64,000 bases of DNA from Myoxocephalus aenaeus (Eukaryota; Chordata; Actinopteri; Perciformes; Cottidae): NCBI GenBank assembly GCA_038501785.1, contig JBAMJR010000040.1, forward strand, positions 7,060,001 to 7,124,000, given 5' to 3'. Positions within the stretch are counted from its first letter, which is position 1, and every line of letters starts with the position of its first letter. The position numbers and the translations under genes were made by a program. A model generated the notes under the pieces. It did no database searches. It worked only from the letters and a program-made list of their open reading frames with translations, and was not told the DNA's origin. Of this stretch, positions 1 to 12,830 are shown one piece after another.

Positions 1-27
1 CACACACACACACACACACACACACAC
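1..27. repeat. (CA)n microsatellite
   Basis: A perfect CA run that starts before the window. Confidence 0.95.
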
Positions 28-123
28 GACAACGTGGGCTGCGTCTTTCCTTGATGTGAAAGAGATTAACATAGCAGGCACAAACACACACTGAAATGTT
101 TCTTCGGCCCTCTAATCAGACGT

Positions 124-148
124 ACACACACACACACACACACACACA
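124..148. repeat. (CA)n microsatellite
   Basis: Perfect CA run. Confidence 0.95.
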
Positions 149-362
149 AACCCATCCAGGCCACATCTTTTCCTTGATGTTGATCACCTTCATTTTTTGT
201 TATATTTGCTGAAATTCCCATTACATACCAACAGCAATCCATAAATCAAATGCTCTGACAGTAAAAATAATTTAAATAAAATCTGGTATCTGCGGCCCAA
301 ACGATATGATTGGACAGGTGAATTATTGGCCTCCTTCCCTAGATAACAGTATAGACACAAAC

Positions 363-365
<3 letters not shown>

Positions 366-414
<49 letters not shown>
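366..414. repeat. (CA)n microsatellite
   Basis: A perfect CA run of about 24 repeats. The Cys-Val frames here are artefacts of it. Confidence 0.95.
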
Positions 415-415
<1 letters not shown>

Positions 416-919
416 CTCCCCTCCCACCTAAAACATGCCAGTTGTTCTCCAGATGCACGCCAGATACAGAGACACATGTCCGCCCATGACCTCGTGTAAC
501 CGTTGCGACACGTTTTCGACGAGAGGGCCAGCTTGAATCAGGCCACGGGCACCTGACACCGGTCATCAGCACAACAGCTGTCCAAGCACATCGCTGACTG
601 TCCGTAGCGTCTGCATATGTGTCTGGGTCTGTTGTTCGGCTCCACTTGTGGCCTCGCATGGCCCCAACGATGGGGCCACCGATGTCTAGAGCACACGGGT
701 TGCTTTGTAGAAACCTACAGGCACATCACTTCATTTCCATATTGGCAAGACGAAAGTCAGACTCTGCAGGGGTTTTTGTGTGGATTAAAGCCATCCCACA
801 GTTGATAGCTTTAGCTGTGATCTTTCCCTTCGTCTCTTGACACTCACAAAGCCTTCCCACTTATCAAAGATTCATTAGCTCACTAATCCATCCATCTCGC
901 TCTCCATGCACATCACCCG

Positions 920-1085
920 TCCATTAACATTGAGCCATATTCCTCCAGAGGGGAGGGCTGAGATAATGCCCTGCTCAAGGACACGGGGGGTAATACATAT
1001 GAAGCGATAGCCCGCCTGGGAATTGAACCCACAACCACAGTGGCACATTAGCAGCGGCTGCCTCTGAGAAGTGATGCAGAGCGGT
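920..1085 (-). mobile_element. SINE-like fragment with tRNA B box
   Basis: The minus strand reads ggttgtgggttcaattccca, a good RNA polymerase III B box, followed by a tail with ccttgagcagggcat. This is typical of a fish tRNA-derived SINE. The A box is not clear, so it is a fragment. Confidence 0.5.
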
Positions 1086-3504
1086 ATCGTGTCGGCCTGC
1101 GTCCCGGAGGTGGCAGACATCCTGCTGTTGTAATTCAGATCACTCTGCCAGCGCTGCAAAAGGACTATTCCGGTATCACTCCATCCTCATTTGATGCTGT
1201 GCTGACTTAAAAAAAACCACACTGTCCATTTGTCTCCTCCTATAATAAGTAACACCTGGAGAATTCAAATGCAATTGAGTCTGGAGGAGACATTTTAAAC
1301 ACGTGGCAGCCAGTCTTAGGTGTAGTCCCACTGATTCATTTTCACGCTAATGCATTCATTTCCTGTGAGGCTGTAAAAAGAGACAGGAAGAAGGACTTTG
1401 ATTTCCTTAAAAGAAAAGCCATTTCAGATGTGCTTCAGACGGGAGGCGTTTTCCAAATCCTCGTTTTCCAAAAAACGCAAAAAACCCAGATTTTTTTTTT
1501 GCACTTCCGGTTCCCTGGTTGCAGAGTCAGTGGGTTTTATGATTTTTTTTTTTTTTTTTTGGTAGATGCCTGAAACAAGTGCAGTTAACACAAGCTCAAG
1601 AGATTTTAACGTGTTCATCTTTTGAAGCTTTCGTAAGGCCAGTTCAAACATGTTTCTCCAGCGGTGAAAAGCGCCCTATTGAGCTCCATCAAGACGCTCC
1701 TGACGCACAGTTGTGTCGGGTCACTTCGCTGCTGTTCATTTGCACAAACGACGACTTGACTCGACGCTGGCTTGGGACGTCGCGAATGAGTACAACAGCT
1801 TTTTGCAAATTGCTCTGACCTCAAACAATCTCCCGGACAAACACGGGGGGCACAGAGAGACATGTCGATGCTCCGTGTAATCATTCACAAGGATCGCTTT
1901 TGTGTCTGCCTTACATGTCCTCCTATCTGTTCATCTCTATCTCGCTTCCCCTCGGTGTCCCTCTAAGTCTCTCTCTCTCGTGAAAGGCTTGACAGAGATA
2001 GCACTTTTTTTCCCCTTCTTCTTATTGTCCCAGGCTGACGTACACTAATGTACTAATGGATAGAGGAGATAGGGAGGATGAAGGAGAGGAGAGAAGGACG
2101 GTGCGCCCCACAATCACACACACACACGTAGATGAGGCTGAAAATTCTCTGGGGGGGGGCGGGGGATTTGTGGGCATCTCGCCCACCTCGGTCGGGAGAG
2201 AGGGAGCTGAAGGTGACATGAGTGAGAGCGGGAGCAGTGGGATAAAAGGGGGAGGGGAGGTTGTAGGCAGGAAAAGACCTGAAGAGAGGGAGTGCAGCGG
2301 CGTATTAGCGGGGAGAATAAGATAATTCACTCAAACATTAGCATTGCTTATAGCGGTAATATTATCTTTGTGAGATTTACACAGCGGCCACACAAACACA
2401 CACACACTCTTTTATTTAAAGAGGATCACACCACGAACACACCGACGAATACGTGTCCACATAATTGTAAGTACACGTGACATATGCAACCAGTGTGCAT
2501 ACCGAAACTCACTCACACTCAGGGACACAAAGTCTGTGTGTGTATTCCGAGAAACTAATAGGACATTATTCCACTAACTTCTACTTAATGGGATAAAGAT
2601 GGTAGTATAGTGTGTTCAGGTGTTGCGCTCATCTGCTCATTATGAAGGAGCTGTAGTCCGCACACACACACGCTAACACACAAACAGGGCCGGAGACAGC
2701 AGCCCGATCCGAGATTATCAATCATCTCCGTCAGCCTGGCGTTTTTGCCATTTAACCAGGCTGAGCAGCCGATGCGCCGCTTCAATCATCGTCTGCCAGT
2801 CTAAATGCTAGCGCTAATTAGCATTCACATGCTAAATTACCTCCCATCCCATGTTTCCTGATTAGGCTTAATCATTCTGACAGCGAGTTTTACTGCTAAG
2901 CTTGGAGAGCCCTCGCATGCGCGGCCACCTAAACCTCTGGGAAGAGATCCAAGGCCCTCTCATCCGCAGGACACTGGGACCGGCAGAGCCGGTACCCTGC
3001 AAAGCACACTGCTGAGACTGTTGCTTCCCCGAGTGCTGAATACATTTTGAACGGTTGCAAGATGATTCACAGGCTTTGCAAATTCTATTGACTTTACTGA
3101 CTTTTCTCGTATCACCGCTCTTTCCGTAAAAAACATTCCCTCTTGCCTTTAAAAGGTATTCAAAGGACATACAGAGGAGTAGAAGCACAGAGCAGCGTAC
3201 TTAAAGGGGACAGTGTGTCGGATTTGAGGCGTCGAGCAGTGTGCTTGCAGAGTTGCAATGTAAGTGCCAATTGCACAACCGCGGTAACAGCGTTGACCGT
3301 GCTCAGAGGCCACAATAAGAACGCCGTTTTAGGAGCAACGGACGGCAAACTCATGTTTCCACTGTTTCACAGGCAAAGGATTCACAGAATACTGTTCATT
3401 ATATTGCAAAATAGCAGATTACCGCTTATTAGGACACTTGTGGGACACTGTTAACACAAAGTTCAGTGTAAGAGTGAGGGTGGTACAGTACATAGGACAG
3501 GGTA

Positions 3505-3505
<1 letters not shown>

Positions 3506-3544
<39 letters not shown>

Positions 3545-3564
3545 TGTATATATACTGTATATAC
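3506..3564. repeat. (TA)n microsatellite with TACTGTA variants
   Basis: A run of ~19 TA repeats followed by two degenerate tactgtatata units. It can extrude a cruciform. Confidence 0.93.
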
Positions 3565-3863
3565 GCCACCGCTGCTTGCCAAAAGAAAGCAAAGGAGATC
3601 GTCTCCGAGTGGGACCACAGGGCCGGCGAACTTCTGGTCTAACCGGTCCCTCACTTGTCTCCGTGTCTCAAGGCGGCAAAGTGCCGGCGCTCCGTCAATC
3701 AACCCGGGTTGGCGCGGTTACCGCGGTAGCGCTGCACCAATCGGCCCTGTCACTCAGGCTATCTTCCGAGATGGAAAGGGAAAGGGGAAAAGTAATTGGA
3801 TTCGCTGCTCGCAGGGAAATGATGAAATGACATGAAACCGCCCCCACCCTTCCTCTTCACCCA

Positions 3864-3864
<1 letters not shown>

Positions 3865-3909
<45 letters not shown>
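3865..3909. repeat. (CA)n microsatellite
   Basis: Perfect CA run. Confidence 0.95.
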
Positions 3910-3911
<2 letters not shown>

Positions 3912-5736
3912 TCCACTGCTGAGTACCCCCGCCTCTCTGTCTTCATTGTGCTTGGCTCTTTTTGTTTCTTGACTGTGGAAATACTTGAGGCTGTTGAGAG
4001 TTCCTTTTCATCTCGCCTGATGTGGCGAGAGCGCCTTGTTCTCTCCAGGTAGACAAAAAACCCGACGAAATGAGGGGAATGAAAGGATTTCCAGGTTTTT
4101 ACCGAGATCTGAGGAGTTTTCTTTTAATTCATTTAATTTATTTATTTTATTAAGGATGTTTCTGGCAAACGGCACAGAGAAGGCGGCCCATGGTGCAATT
4201 TCATGCTGTCAAAAAGCTATCGGCCCGCCACCTACTCCCGTGTCTCCCTACAAAGTGATGCACTGTCGGTATTTTTTCAAAAGGAATATGTTCGACTTTG
4301 AAGCACTGAGCAAAGAACAACAATATATAATGTAGACATATGCTGCTGGCTGGCTGGCAGGCGTGAGACTGGTGGCTTTTCACGAGCAGAGAGGAGGCCT
4401 GTTCTGTGTGACAAAGCTGTAACTGTTCCCTCCACCAAGTAGCCATACTGTAGCTCTAATGTCCCACATCCATCCTTCATCCTACCTCAGACAGCCTCCA
4501 TCTCATGGCTTTCATCTTGCAGCTCTGAGTCGTGTATCAAGCATTCTAGCAGGTATTCTGCACTCTAAGTCCTAGTTGAGACGGCCTTCCCGATAGCGAC
4601 ACACTCAAGCTGCCTCCGGCATGACTTGTAGCTCCTTATGGCTACTGTTAGCTCATGTTAGCAATTTTTTAAGATACCGCACAAAGTGCTGAATAATCAT
4701 TTACAACAATAATAATACTTTTCAAAGAGTTCTCAACTGGATCTGATCGTCAAGTGAAGAATATAATATGAATGTGTTTTCTGTCCCTTTTGAAAGCAGC
4801 ATTACATCTTAGCTCCCTCAACCTGCAAACTAGTGATCATCATATACAGCTGAGGTTCAGAGTTGCGACTCATTTGTTTTACTATGACTAGTGATCTATT
4901 AGGGTCGCTGTCAATCTGCCGATTAATGGTTTGGTCATTTGAAAATGTCAACCCAACTTGACTTCAATTTGCTTGCTTTGTCTGTTTAAAAGTCCCAAAC
5001 TGACTCATTGAAGCGACCGATTCATGGATTCATTCTTCCAGCCCTACTCATATCACGCATCCGCATCCCGCCACGTGTCCTTCATAAATATATCCAACGT
5101 TATATCAGTGTGAACAGTGTCAGTGGTCTGTCGACGGCCTTACGCCTTTCTTATTTCTGGTCGCTGAGCGCAATGGCGACCTTCTCCTAACAAAAGGCCA
5201 TCCTGCACAATTAAATCACAAAATTAGCCTCTATGTCCGACACGGGGCTCTTAATCAGCTGTTCTCCACTGCGCCGCGTCAAACCAATGAAGGCTGTTAA
5301 CAGAATGCTGATTTGGTGTATGAGTTTGACCCCAAAGTCAGACCGTGCAGTCTACGAGGGGCGACTTCGTACAACAATAATGGACCTGACACGCACAGCC
5401 AAAACTTGCAAGGAAGGAAAGCCACAAACCCAACAGTAATGGAGACATGAGGAGGGTTTGTAGCACATGCATGCTGTGTGCTTAGTGAAGGCATTCTGAT
5501 TAGTCACGCTGATGTAAAAAACAAAAGCAGCAGCCTGGCTTTACGTCACAGCGCTCTCCCTCTCCCTCTCTCTCTCACCCACATACCCAGACGAAAGACA
5601 CCATCACTTATCCAATGGACTGGCTGGGTTTAAGATTTACACTAACGATTATATATTCATAGATCAATCGATACGGGGGAGTCTGGCGGCCGGCGTGTCG
5701 GCGCAGCAGCCACATTGCTGTGGGATCCCTCATGAG

Positions 5737-5760
5737 CGTGCACGTGCACGTGCACGTGCG
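5737..5760. repeat. (CGTGCA)n short tandem repeat
   Basis: Four hexamers of alternating purine-pyrimidine sequence, prone to Z-DNA. Confidence 0.9.
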
Positions 5761-7076
5761 CAGACAGCCAGCGTGCTTGCAAGCTTTACATTTCATTAGG
5801 GCCAAGGAGCACAGTTTAACTCCCAATGAATAGCAATAAAAAAAAAAAGTTAAAACACACACACACAGCCCGTAACCATCTCTCATCCCATCTGCCTCGC
5901 TCTCTGCTTCTCTCTCATCCCGACTCCCTTCCCTCTTCCTCCCTCCGTCTTGGTACGAATCCAGTTCTGTCATTTAGGAGCCGCTGTCCAATTTAGTTTG
6001 GAGGAGACCTCGTTTAAAGCCAAACAGCGAATCGCATCCTGTGTCGGAGGAAGGACTCAACCAGGCACCGGTGGACGTAGGCGCCTCGTGAAGGTAATTG
6101 CCGTAATTGTGTAATTGTGCTGATTTATTGTTATTGGTGCCCCTGTCCCGCCAGGCCCCCGCGTGCTGCTGCAGCATCTGCATTGAACGGCGCCCGGGAC
6201 AGCGGCCGCCTCCATCCTCCTCCTCCCGAGTTCACCTTCCTCCCCTCAGTCTCCCGGAGCACAGGAAGGCATGCCGGCTGAGGGGAAATGGGATTCCGAT
6301 CAGCGGGGTATCATCCAGGATCTGCTGACCCCCCTTACACAGGCTCTACAAACCCCCAGCACAAATCATCCGTCTGCACACACACACACCAGAACAGGGG
6401 TCAGGCACAAGGACTCGCGGGCCGGGTTTCAGTCGACGTAGCAAAACACCAGAGACAGGAAGCCGTGTAAGGAGGCACGTGTTTGTGCGTGTGTGTGTGT
6501 GTGTGTGTCTGTGCGAGCTTGCACATTATCATATCCTATATAAAAGCAGTTGACAGCAGCATTACTGCGGCAGACGTTCCTCCGGCTACACGGAGACACG
6601 GGGGCCTAACGCTTTAGCTGTCAAACTCGTATGAAAAAGTGTAGCAGCTGAATATTCCGAACGCATTCTGGCTTGAACAGAAAATGGCAGAAAGTGTGAT
6701 GTAAACACAAACACTTCCAACCCGAGACACAAGCCCTTTACAAAACGATAGTTGACTTGAAAGCGTTCCGAAAATAATCTTGAAAAACTTCAATTTTAAA
6801 TTAAGCTGTCAGTGAAATGTGGATGTAACTTCCTTTTTTATTAAAACTTTGTATTATGTATGTATTATGTTATTTGTATCCTTAGGTGACTTTATTTTTT
6901 ATTTTTTATTCAGTCTCCAGACTATTGGTGACACACTCATACAGAGATGTCCTGAGAAGGTTAAAAAAATATGAAAAAAGAAAGAAACAGAACCGGCTCA
7001 GTCGGATCTCAGATGAAGGAGCGGCTGATTGGCACACACACCCTGCTGTCTACTCAACATGGGTACACACACTGTA

Positions 7077-7110
7077 ACCCCCCCCCCACACACACACACA
7101 CACACACACA
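7077..7110. repeat. poly(C) plus (CA)n
   Basis: Eleven C residues followed by a CA run. Confidence 0.92.
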
Positions 7111-7433
7111 GAGGGACTTCATGCTGAGCGTACGCTGAACATGTTGGTAAATTACCGCTTGCCTGTGATTAAGGAGAGATTTCGAGGCCGCCATTGCAAG
7201 CATGAGCACGCAAACAAACACACAGATCGCCCAAAAAATAAAACACCACCAAACACTGGTTTCCTTCAGCTCAGGGGACACACAGGAAATCATCCTCACC
7301 CACCTTGAAGCCACTCAGATACACTCCCTGAGATCTAGCAACAGTGGGACTAGACCACCAAACAACACTGGCAAGATTAAAAAAAATAAGAAAAAAACAC
7401 ACACAGCTTGGGTTTGTCAAACAACACCTGCTC

Positions 7434-7440
<7 letters not shown>

Positions 7441-7503
<63 letters not shown>
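7441..7503. repeat. (CA)n microsatellite
   Basis: About 31 perfect CA repeats, preceded by a short cacata variant. Confidence 0.95.
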
Positions 7504-7504
<1 letters not shown>

Positions 7505-7597
7505 CCTCGCTACGTGGGAGAAAACGTGCATCTCTCCAAAGCTTACTGCCTTTATTTATTTTTGTGTTATTTGGTATGTTTAGAAAGAGCAATGATA

Positions 7598-7726
<129 letters not shown>

Positions 7727-7856
7727 CGCTGATGTCTGCAATGAGATTTGATGACAAAACCATTTGTCAGCAATGTCAAAACCAATGACCATTGAAAATA
7801 CATCATAAAATGACACAAAATTGCTTCAGAGTGAAAGTGGTTTTCTGTAGAGCATG

Positions 7857-7904
7857 GCACGCACACGCACACACATGCACACACACACATGCACACACAC
7901 ACAA
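7857..7904. repeat. Imperfect (CA)n with ATGCA interruptions
   Basis: CA tracts interrupted by g and atg. Confidence 0.85.
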
Positions 7905-8227
7905 ACTCTCTACTCTGGCAGAAGGATTTAAATCCCCATTTTAGTTACATTTTATTAGTTTTGTGTCGGCTATCACTGTAATGTATCGTTCACAATGTGC
8001 GAGAATCGGCAGAACACACATGACAAACAGACAAACAACTTTCACAGTGGACTATGATATGTTCTATATACTGTGGGCTTTGAAAAGAGTTTCTGGATTA
8101 AATGTGAATTGATTTTTTTGGGCCTGTTTGAAGAGTTCATAATCTTTAACTTAATACTTCCACGACGCATCAAAAATGGAGTTGCAAGGTTTTCACACCA
8201 AAACGGCAATGCTGCTTCTCCTACACA

Positions 8228-8228
<1 letters not shown>

Positions 8229-8267
<39 letters not shown>
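8229..8267. repeat. (CA)n microsatellite beside a plxna1 splice donor
   Basis: A perfect CA run starting 16 bp beyond the exon end at 8283. On the transcript it is an intronic (UG)n, close to the 5' splice site. Confidence 0.95.
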
Positions 8268-8271
<4 letters not shown>

Positions 8272-8282
8272 CGGGCGCCTAC

Positions 8283-8465
8283 CTTCTTCATGCGTCCGCC
8301 ACGTGTGCCCGTGAAGGCCACGGTGTGCCCGCGGTAGTCGTAGGCCGCCACGGAGGTCATGCCGTCGTCCTTGTCCACGTAGAGCGGGATGCCCTCGATG
8401 GCGGTGGTGCCCCCTAGAGGCTGGTTGAAGTCCTGGCCGCAGAAGTTGTCGTCTATCTGCAGCGG
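8283..8465 (-). CDS. plxna1: plexin A1, second coding exon (sema domain continuation)
   Basis: This 183-nt exon encodes 61 residues, beginning PLQIDDNFCGQDFNQPLGGT and ending TRGGRMKK. It matches the plexin-A segment directly after the ...LLNKELACINS end of the previous exon. The minus-strand acceptor is a pyrimidine stretch ending ttgcag, followed by CCG CTG CAG. The donor is AAG followed by gtaggc. Both junctions are phase 0, so the exons join in frame. The segment supplies the late blades of the sema beta-propeller, including the conserved NFCG cysteine and VDKDDG...AAYDYRG, which is closest to plexin A1. The plus strand of this exon contains a 13/14 match to the CTCF core motif. A (CA)n tract lies just downstream of the donor. 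The next plexin exon was looked for to the left and is not in the window. Confidence 0.94.
8407..8420 (-). promoter_or_regulatory. CTCF-like core motif inside plxna1 coding exon
   Basis: The plus-strand gtgccccctagagg matches the reverse complement of the CTCF core at 13 of 14 positions. It encodes part of the conserved QPLGGTT segment, so coding constraint alone may explain it. Confidence 0.3.
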
Positions 8466-9191
8466 CTGCAAAGGGGTGACAACAGGAAGACACGGCCATT
8501 AACTCAACCATTAACGCTTTTCTTTTTTTTTTAAATCCCTTTTCTCGTTAAACTGACATTAATTCTTAAAGGAGGAGGAGGCTTTTCGATCTCCCCGGCA
8601 CTCGATGGACCTTTCATGGTGCTGGAGCGAAGCCAAGCCGCTGCAGATTTACTGACAAGTGGAGTGAAATTAATGGGCGTCACTAGAAAAATTTACTTCA
8701 GTTTCCTCCCCTTTGAAACAAAAAAAAACTAAAACTTTTCATTGAAAAGAAAACTCAAAAAGAGGGAGACATTGATATTTGTCTTTCATTGAGGTCAAAA
8801 AGCACAATCCATCCGGTGTGCACAGTTTCAGCTTCTGTGATTAATGCCTCCCCCTCCAGTCCAGCCTTTGATTATTTCATCGTACATGATGTCAAACAAA
8901 GCAATTAAGCATCTCAGCATGGTTCGAATGGATGGACGGTTGCTTGCTAATGTTGTAAGATATTGATTCCCTTTGTATACGGCTTTGGCAATGTAGTTTC
9001 TAATAAGAGACAAGCCAATACAGCGAGTAAATCAAACGGAGCGGGAGCAAAGACACGAGCAGGACACTGGAGGAGATGACAGAGACATGACAGGAAGTAA
9101 ATTATAGGTCAGATTAGCATATCATAATCAAAGTGTCTGGTACAGGCACATCACCACGCTGATATGTTGATATGTCACGCTTGATTTATGA

Positions 9192-9192
<1 letters not shown>

Positions 9193-9238
<46 letters not shown>
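9193..9238. repeat. (TG)n microsatellite
   Basis: Perfect TG run. Confidence 0.95.
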
Positions 9239-9244
<6 letters not shown>

Positions 9245-9355
9245 GTATTAGGCATGTCATTAAAAAGCATGCGATAGCTGTGTTCGCATCAGGAGGTGTG
9301 CGCCGTTGTGGCGCAGATAATCGACTGCATCTAAATCACCGTGGTGACGTCACGT

Positions 9356-9367
9356 GCACACACACAC

Positions 9368-9421
<54 letters not shown>
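9356..9421. repeat. (CA)n microsatellite
   Basis: A CA run with one cgca interruption, 117 bp after a TG run of opposite phase. Confidence 0.95.
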
Positions 9422-9425
<4 letters not shown>

Positions 9426-9976
9426 GAACATGTAGAGCGGGCATCTTATAAGCCAAGTTTCCGTCCACACTTAAGTGCAAATTTAGCAGAATTTTCAGAA
9501 AGACGGCAAAGCGAGTTTTCCGTCCGCCGGTGTTATGTGAATTTTCCGGCGTTGGGAGAAACAGTTGTTGATGCTGATTCTCCAGTCCAGTGACCTCAGG
9601 AGCCTCATCCCACTGCCAGTCTGTGTCCAAACATCGCAGTGGTGGGAACATGTGGGTATGAGACAAAGGCCCATTCCATTCTGGTTATTTAGAGGTGCTG
9701 CAAGTCAGATTTTACATAGAATTGCTTGCTTTTGCCCAATAAATCATGATGTTTAGCCTTTTTCTTTCGTTCAAATGTCAGCCTATTGATAATAAAACCG
9801 TGTGGCCTAAGTTTGTGAGACCATCGGAGCAACATCTTGGCTGATAGAGCAACACAAGGCTACGGTTTCAAAATCAAAAGAATGCATTTATTCATCAGGA
9901 CACTCGATCCGAGCGTAGCACTATCAGAGCGCAAGATATTGTTGGCAATTAGAAACAGATGTTTGTGGCTTGCATC

Positions 9977-10013
9977 GCTCTCTCTCTCTCTCTCTCTTGA
10001 TTCTCTCTCTCTC
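9977..10013. repeat. (CT)n tract
   Basis: Two CT runs separated by ttgatt. Confidence 0.85.
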
Positions 10014-10175
10014 AATGACTGTCCCTTCACTGTCCTCTTGTTTCTCTCCTGTCTGTTGATTGATACAATGAAGAGGGGGGGGGGGATTTGTACCAGAAGT
10101 TCTATCAACAACCACGAAAAGTAATCAGGCTAAGAAACCGCATCTGTCGCTCTGTTTCAGTACTCTGGACAGCGC

Positions 10176-10196
10176 CACACACACACACACACACAC
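10176..10196. repeat. (CA)n microsatellite
   Basis: Short perfect CA run. Confidence 0.9.
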
Positions 10197-10361
10197 TTGT
10201 TGGCTGACCTTTTAACCGGCTGTTGTGACGTCAAAGGGTGAATTAAAATAGCCCTGCACTAAAATCATTCACTTCTCCTCCATATAAATTTTTTTTGTCT
10301 CTTCAGTTTCGGTCGCATGTCTCGTGTGTACGACACTTTTCTTTGTCATTACAGCCCGTTT

Positions 10362-10362
<1 letters not shown>

Positions 10363-10427
<65 letters not shown>

Positions 10428-10432
10428 ACACA
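10363..10432. repeat. (CA)n microsatellite
   Basis: About 30 CA repeats, then a gacacaca interruption. Confidence 0.95.
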
Positions 10433-12245
10433 GCCCAGCCACGAGACACAAATTAGCATGCAAGCTTTCCCCGTGGTTCATTAGAAAACGCATCGTCTCC
10501 ATAGAGACTAATCAATCACCCCCATCCCACCCAAACAGCAAAGCTGTCAGGGGAGCGAGTGTGTTTGCACACATAACTGTGTGTGTGGGTTTGCGTTGCA
10601 GGTTTAAAAAACGAACATTGTCTCCCATCTACCAGATGTTCAAAAGAGAAGACAGCAAAGTTGAACTTCTATGGACAAAGACACGCACACTTTTGTATCA
10701 TTTGCATATACGTGTTTTCAATTATGGAACAGTTTTGGAGTCATTTGAGAGGAGGGGAGGAGGACACAATGTAGAGATGTAGACAGATATGAAGCGGAGG
10801 GAATCAAAAATAAAAAAGCAAGAGAGGGAAAGTAGGAAGAAGGGCGAGCTCAGTGAGAGTATGAACCCTGGCCTTGGTCCATACAGCTTCCCTCGTTTCC
10901 TCTGATGAAGGCCGAGCAGAGCCAGACCTCCTATTCATTTCTTTCCCTCGTTTCCTGTCTGTGTCTCTATCTTCTCTTCCGTCCAGCCTCCTGCTGCTGC
11001 TGCTAATCCTGCTCTTCTTTCTCTCTCTGTCGCCGCATAGTTCTCGTCCTCTCCCTTTTGCTTCTTGTTTTTCTTTCAAGGCTCACTGGGACTGGCCGGT
11101 GGGAAATCATGTCCGTCCCAAAGGGGTTCATCTTATTTTTTTCTTTCTTTCTTTTCTCCATTCACATGCCTCGGCTCTCTGAGACCATCTTTCCTTCCTT
11201 TTTTTAGAGCATTAGCAAGGATGATGATCTTCAAGCATTTAGAGGTCACGTGATTGTTGAGATAAATAACTAATTGCAGTTGCAGATGTCTTCCCATCGA
11301 GCCGAGGATAAAACGACAGGATGAAAAAAAGAAGACATGGCGGTCAAACGCGAGGCCGCTGAACACACATCCGTCCGTGTTTTTTTCTTTTTTTTTTAAA
11401 GGCCCGTGTCAGAAGTTTGACGGAACCTGTTTATTACAGCGGCTCATAATTACATCATTTAGCCAGGATTTATTCATGCCGGCTCCTCGCACTCTGCAAC
11501 TAATCTGCATTCCCGGTGTCTGTCGAGCTCTCGCGCGCACGTGCGCGCCACAGAAAGTGAGATTCTGTCGGCACGCTGAGGACGCTAATGGTTTGTTATG
11601 TTTAGCCTGACTTGCATCATTACCGAAGAGTCAACAGCTCAGATTGAGGCACAGTGAAGCGTTCAGCCGACGTGTTTTTATTTTTTTTCTTCTTCTCACT
11701 GCAGACGAATGTAATGTGGCCTCACACAGACCGGACATCTGCTAGCTGTTGTGGGCCTTGCAGACATGTAATTCCTGCAGTCTGCCCACTCTGTCATTCC
11801 TCCATCAAGGGCACGCTGAAGCTCCGTCAGCCGCCGACACGGAGGTGACTGGAGAGCCTGCTTTAAAAGAGAAAATAGAGGGGAAAAAACTGCATTTCCT
11901 CGTTTGATTATTCTAGTGTTCAGACTACAAACTGGTGTAATCTGATTTGGGGGCTGGTCGATAGAGATGCGCGCACGTGGCTGAGTGTGACTAAAAGGCC
12001 TGATACAAGACACTTGAAATGATACGCCTAAGTGGGGAGTATGTCCGTTTCACGACTACGGCCACAACTGAAGGTCAGCTCGCTTTCAAAGACGCGCTCG
12101 TTACTGGACGGACATTAAAGTTGGTGGGGAGGGATAAAACCCTTTTTAGAGTCGTTACCCACCGTACCTTTAAGGGGAACGAACACCCAGAAAACACTCC
12201 GTTGAACAAAACAGAATCGTTAATATGGTTATATATGGTATGTAC

Positions 12246-12348
12246 CCTTTTGATTAGATTAAGGTGTCAAAGTAACTTATTATTTTTGGGGATTGCAAAT
12301 AATAATAATACTAATAAGTTAGTTTGACACCTTAATCTAATCAAAAGG
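12246..12348. repeat. Long near-perfect inverted repeat (37-bp arms)
   Basis: The arm at 12246-12282 (starting ccttttgattagattaaggt) pairs with 12312-12348 at 36 of 37 positions around a 29-nt AT-rich loop. It is either a small fold-back/MITE or the source of a hairpin RNA. No target duplication is obvious. Confidence 0.9.
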
Positions 12349-12793
12349 AGACAAACTAGACGTCGGAATTGTTAATAAATGCCAGATACCCCATCGTTAA
12401 AACCATAAATGTCACATCATCAGGGCCTGATTTAAGCGGTTAAATCAGACTTCAATCATGCGGTGCGTGAAAATTAAACCGCCACTTACTGCTTCTACTT
12501 TCTGCCACTGAGGCTTCAGTTCAAAATGTGCACTTGAAGGGCCGTACTGTCTGTTGTGTTGGGTTTCTCATTTGTTTTTTAAAAAGGCTATAGGGCCGAA
12601 CGGCCAGGTGAATGGTGTGTGAGTCACTGTAACAATCCTGAACTGTGTGTCCAACATAAGGCGAGCTGCAGTCGTCTTTTATTGGTGCTTTTATACGCTC
12701 TGCGTAGCTTGTCCCTGTTGGCCCTATACTGGACCTCTGACCGCGCTATTATTATTACAAGCTATTGCTCATACTCAGGACACTGTACATAGC

Positions 12794-12796
<3 letters not shown>

Positions 12797-12829
<33 letters not shown>
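12797..12829. repeat. (CA)n microsatellite
   Basis: Perfect CA run. Confidence 0.95.

Positions 12830-12830
<1 letters not shown>

Larger units (their letters stand above)
9430..12240. other. Intronic DNA with no gene signal
   Basis: Apart from the CT and CA tracts listed, this stretch has T-rich and C+T-rich parts (10900-11220) but no exon-like frame or recognised repeat. Confidence 0.6.

Noticed and set aside
1000..1060. Possible tRNA gene on the minus strand because of a good B box
   Set aside because: No acceptor stem or anticodon arm of correct length; the downstream tail is that of a SINE.
6130..6330. GC-rich segment as a further plexin exon
   Set aside because: Neither strand encodes the expected plexin sequence after RMKK, and no paired splice sites were seen.
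10494..10510. Palindrome gtctccatagagac as an RFX X-box
   Set aside because: Half-sites deviate from the X-box consensus at several positions; isolated short palindrome.
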